Source of the DNA: JAZDKP01 sp043802925
GTDB lineage: Bacteria > Fibrobacterota > OXYB2-FULL-49-7 > JAEUSG01
NCBI GenBank assembly: GCA_043802925.1
Contig: JAZDKP010000030.1
Span: forward strand, 1 to 8,172
Length of the DNA: 8,172 nucleotides
Reading direction: 5' to 3'
In this document: positions 6,901 to 8,172 of the stretch, piece by piece
How positions within the stretch are numbered: the first letter of the stretch is position 1
Layout of the letters: each line of letters starts with the position of its first letter
Program-made: the position numbers and the translations under genes
Notes under the pieces: generated by a model
Seen by the model: only the letters and a program-made list of their open reading frames with translations
Databases searched by the model: none
What the model was told of the DNA's origin: nothing

Positions 6901-7793
6901 CCGTCCGCCGCGGAGATAATATTGAACCTGACGGTCTGTAAAGTCTTTCTTGGTATCTGGAACCTGAGCACCTCCTCGGGAACCCTGGTCCGTACCGCCG
7001 GCTCCTTCTTCGCCAGCCAGTCAAAGAAATGGCCCAACAGCGCCTGGTAATAGTCGTAATGGATCCAGTAGATATCCGGGAATGAATCCCGGCAGTCCGG
7101 GGTCAAAATCTGGAGCGTTTTTCTGGCGTAACCTGTCTCAGACGGGATGTTTTTCATCATGATTACCCGTCCCTGATCCATTTGTCCGAACTTGAAATAT
7201 TTGTCCTGGAACTCTTCCTGGGTCTCAAATTGATTAAAAACAGGCAAGCCGATAAACGGATATCCTGAGAGCGAGACCGGTCCTTTGGAAGGATCTTTCT
7301 CAAGGCCGTCAGTAATTTCTTTGGGGACTTTTCCGCGGGGCCGGATGAGGAGGCCGGCGCCTTTACGGACCTTGTCCAGGATTGTGGTTTGGGCCCAATC
7401 CGGCAGGGCGTTCCACTTGATATGGCCGATGACGATGACATCATAATCCTTGTTCAGCAGGTTTTTTAAAAGTTCCGTTCCGGACTTTTCGTCGGCGTAT
7501 GGCCAGGCGCCCCAGGAATTATCGTAAGCAAAGACTTCATAATCTTTCAGGAGAAATACTTCCCGCTGGATATCAAACCTTTCACACACCTCAACTATCT
7601 CCCGGGCGCCGAGTCGGGGCGCGATAAAGAGCACTTTCAGCGGTCCGTGGAAAGAGGGCTTGTTCCAGGTGATGTGTTTGGTGACGAATTCATCGGTTGG
7701 CTGGATGTACTTTGGCAGGTTTTCAGCGGAAATCAGGTTTACAGTAAACGCCAAACAGAAGACCGCCGTCAAAAAACATTCAAATCGTCGCAT
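3999..7793 (-). CDS. secreted multidomain GH42-like beta-galactosidase-type protein
   Basis: The 1264-residue product begins with a Sec signal peptide (residues 1-23, two arginines, a hydrophobic run, likely cleavage after ISA), so it is exported. Domain order by eye: an alpha/beta domain resembling class I glutamine amidotransferase-like or ThuA-like folds (about 51-262; strands KVLFIAP, YDVIVIGH, GAGLLIR). Next come two beta-sandwich domains (about 285-465), then a TIM barrel (about 473-830). A second amidotransferase-like domain like the GH42 trimerisation domain follows (about 838-1060; RVLYLPCALAL, GGVVIADM), then C-terminal beta-sandwiches (1060-1264, ending in a GQWQVKATDIVTG strand). 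In the barrel, 'NLGDECM' (594-600) gives Glu598 as candidate acid/base, followed by the GH42-like run SFRSFLQQEYGT...LNDEYGT (619-640) and 'GANGISIYSG' (783-792). The strand where GH42 keeps its nucleophile reads IMLGAGWFGG, without Glu. Substrate unknown; beta-galactoside cleavage is only a family-level guess. A strong ribosome binding site fixes the start. Confidence 0.85.
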   Translation of the reverse strand: MRRFECFLTAVFCLAFTVNLISAENLPKYIQPTDEFVTKHITWNKPSFHGPLKVLFIAPRLGAREIVEVCERFDIQREVFLLKDYEVFAYDNSWGAWPYADEKSGTELLKNLLNKDYDVIVIGHIKWNALPDWAQTTILDKVRKGAGLLIRPRGKVPKEITDGLEKDPSKGPVSLSGYPFIGLPVFNQFETQEEFQDKYFKFGQMDQGRVIMMKNIPSETGYARKTLQILTPDCRDSFPDIYWIHYDYYQALLGHFFDWLAKKEPAVRTRVPEEVLRFQIPRKTLQTVRFNIISAADGEFDLEFALRDSCYGNVVASSTSNATLLKKGESFIPFPAPKVPAGNYFADLWVKKDGKVVNYGSKYLTVVSDNFIEKIELAKPFFGKDEPTSGSVLLKNCADSEKVLVRQVDNYGRVVAEQVLPATGNKVEFRMKPDGVPLTVVQTLEVSLMQEQETVDFKRQRFTYSELPLMKDVPVAMCQNDFGPSYLNRTLAEQFRKSGINSFLTWPNSDGKLRNMAGSMVMEDVRTMPVIYGRGMPKTLVNIMVKADAGPSLRNKYGLVRNSCLTDPEYTNAAQIVYSNGGELWRPFSPLFYNLGDECMVAPHGSADDLCFSETCIASFRSFLQQEYGTIAKLNDEYGTDYKSFDQALPTALEQVKANPKLIPIWIDHRRHMDSIWANYLDSARHSIQSQAPGARVGYDGSGETGHGPENGALTATDYWKLSRAMDVNFPYYWPFQLDCVRDLSEPGIMLGAGWFGGYTQMWRAGHDPVTQIWWLWNGFFRGANGISIYSGIGDVNMSTVAPDFSFEDFFKKGILEELKFINGGIGKLLTIASRENDNTAILYSPSSMLLSSVSKGMPDFWNSADGTPIFLVEALRQYRMVASPEVENSVLAKGEYRVLYLPCALALSDKETSEILNFARKGGVVIADMRPAVADQHGKPREKGALDELFGVKQNTANASMVTSRIDIGESTNIGLKDMPPLRVDSSLEITAGKALGKAGAVPVLVVNNYGKGKGVLLNMLLVDYLRSPKWSISRFATVAMAEKTGLLLQHLFSLAPAEQKMSFAEFVPGARIHRLKAGTTRLIGLTWDAQPFMPGADVWEPFDRDPERAKKGALELEKINAQIKTINLKLPEKVHLYDVFTGKYEGFVDLVQRQASPGKVYLFAAIPYKPSGLEIKAEVTGRDVRILADLKGAEKSGVHVFNLKFFGPDGKELEYYGRNIQADDGKVKYSFTLALNEQPGQWQVKATDIVTGLPAETSFVVK

Positions 7794-7795
7794 AA

Positions 7796-7804
7796 CTCCT
7801 CCTC
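7796..7804 (-). promoter_or_regulatory. ribosome binding site of the large GH42-like gene
   Basis: On the - strand GAGGAGGAG lies directly before the ATG (core AGGAGG at 7803-7798, four bases from ATG 7793). It is a near-perfect anti-16S match and settles the start codon. Confidence 0.8.
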
Positions 7805-7816
7805 TTTTTCGTATCT

Positions 7817-7979
7817 ATTAAGCCATGTGCAGTAACTCATGTTTTCACGACTGTGTGCCCTCGTGCTCATTCTCGCCCCGCGGGAGCGGGTTTCCGAGGG
7901 ATTGAGCCCGCTAAGAGCGGACTCAATAATCCGCTTGAGGGCACACAGATCGCGATTTTTTTTCTGCGGATGGCTTAAT
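7817..7979. repeat. nested inverted-repeat element, possible structured RNA or leader
   Basis: The outer arms are ATTAAGCCAT-xx-GCAG at 7817-7832 and its reverse complement at 7964-7979 (14 of 16). The inner arms are a perfect 12-base pair, CTGTGTGCCCTC at 7851-7862 and GAGGGCACACAG at 7937-7948. Inside are a hairpin CCCGC/GCGGG (7877-7890) and a long hairpin 7901-7927 (ATTGAG, CCGCT, loop AAG, AGCGG, CTCAAT, one C-A mismatch). Competing helices exist: AGCGGA 7916-7921 can pair instead with TCCGCT 7930-7935, and CCCTCG 7858-7863 can pair with CGAGGG 7895-7900. Eight T follow on the + strand (7956-7963), giving terminator-like form in that direction. On the - strand the element lies 24 bases before the large gene's ATG, as a leader structure would. 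A MITE-like repeat is the main alternative. Confidence 0.65.
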
Positions 7980-8038
7980 GGTTACTCTTTTTCTTCGGTT
8001 TTGTTCTATTTTTCAGGACAGGCCTGGCAAAAATCATT
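7980..8038. other. AT-rich spacer with a weak stem-loop
   Basis: The spacer is rich in T on the + strand. It contains an imperfect stem (ATTTTT 8008-8013 with AAAAAT 8029-8034, CAGG 8014-8017 with CCTG 8023-8026) just past the stop of the short - strand frame. It lacks a T-run after the stem in that direction, so it is not called a terminator. Confidence 0.3.
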
Positions 8039-8152
8039 TCAAAACTTTTCCGCCATGAATCTGGCCTGTTCAATGATCGGACCGGCCGCTTTTTTATCCT
8101 TGAAAGGTATCTTTTCCACAGCCAGCAGGCTGGTCTTTAAATTTGCACGCAC
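8039..8152 (-). pseudogene. short reading frame, likely C-terminal remnant of an upstream gene
   Basis: On the - strand a frame is open from just after a TAA (8155-8153) to TGA at 8041-8039. It could begin at GTG 8152 (37 residues), but no ribosome binding site precedes it. The sequence (including SLLAVEKIPFKDKKAAG and ending QARFMAEKF) has the ordinary amphipathic look of the end of a cytoplasmic protein, not of noise. The frame just upstream of the TAA is open to the window edge, so either a nonsense change or a frameshift within about 20 bases of the edge is likely. The family is not recognised. If it is a gene remnant, the structured element at 7817-7979 lies between it and the large GH42-like gene on the same strand. 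Confidence 0.35.
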
Positions 8153-8172
8153 TTACGGGCTGGCGGAGGCTT

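Noticed and set aside
7851..7948. Cloverleaf-like look (long closing stem with internal hairpins) suggesting a tRNA or tmRNA-like gene.
   Set aside because: The closing stem has 12 pairs, no T-arm consensus or seven-base anticodon loop is present, and no CCA end follows.

Overview
The window reads as a piece of a bacterial chromosome carrying a small glycan-degradation neighbourhood. It holds three large, well-supported coding regions. On the + strand are a clan GH-D (alpha-galactosidase-like) glycoside hydrolase and a BNR/Asp-box sialidase-like protein. Converging on them from the - strand is a 1264-residue secreted protein built around a GH42-like TIM barrel. Long, unusual glycosidases of this kind, mixed in type and grouped together, are typical of Planctomycetes-Verrucomicrobia-Chlamydiae relatives such as Lentisphaerota, Kiritimatiellota or Omnitrophota, usually seen in metagenomes. 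That assignment is inference from gene style only; no taxonomic marker gene is present.

Layout. Positions 1-130 hold no recognisable gene. Positions about 131-625 form a palindrome-dense block with two sizeable interlocking inverted repeats, several perfect hairpins and a direct repeat, ending just before the first gene. The GH-D-like enzyme runs 669-2729 (+). After 75 bp comes a strong ribosome binding site and a start codon at 2805 for the sialidase-like gene. Its reading frame is interrupted by one in-frame TAG at 2934-2936 and then stays open to 3965. The large GH42-like gene (7793-3999, -) ends 33 bp from it, tail to tail. Upstream of that gene, 7817-7979 is a nested inverted-repeat element with helices that exclude one another, followed on the + strand by eight T. 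The right edge holds a short - strand reading frame (8152-8039) that looks like the C-terminal remnant of another gene.

How the parts may fit. All three large proteins have glycosidase-type folds, so a shared role in taking apart complex or sialylated/galactosylated glycans is plausible. Only the 1264-residue protein has a signal peptide; it would act outside the cytoplasm, and the two + strand enzymes would act on imported oligosaccharides. No transporter, regulator or sulfatase lies in the window to confirm this.

The points most worth a second look are the TAG in the sialidase-like gene, the switch-like structured element before the large gene, the palindromic block before the first gene, and the apparent absence of a usual catalytic nucleophile in the GH42-like barrel.
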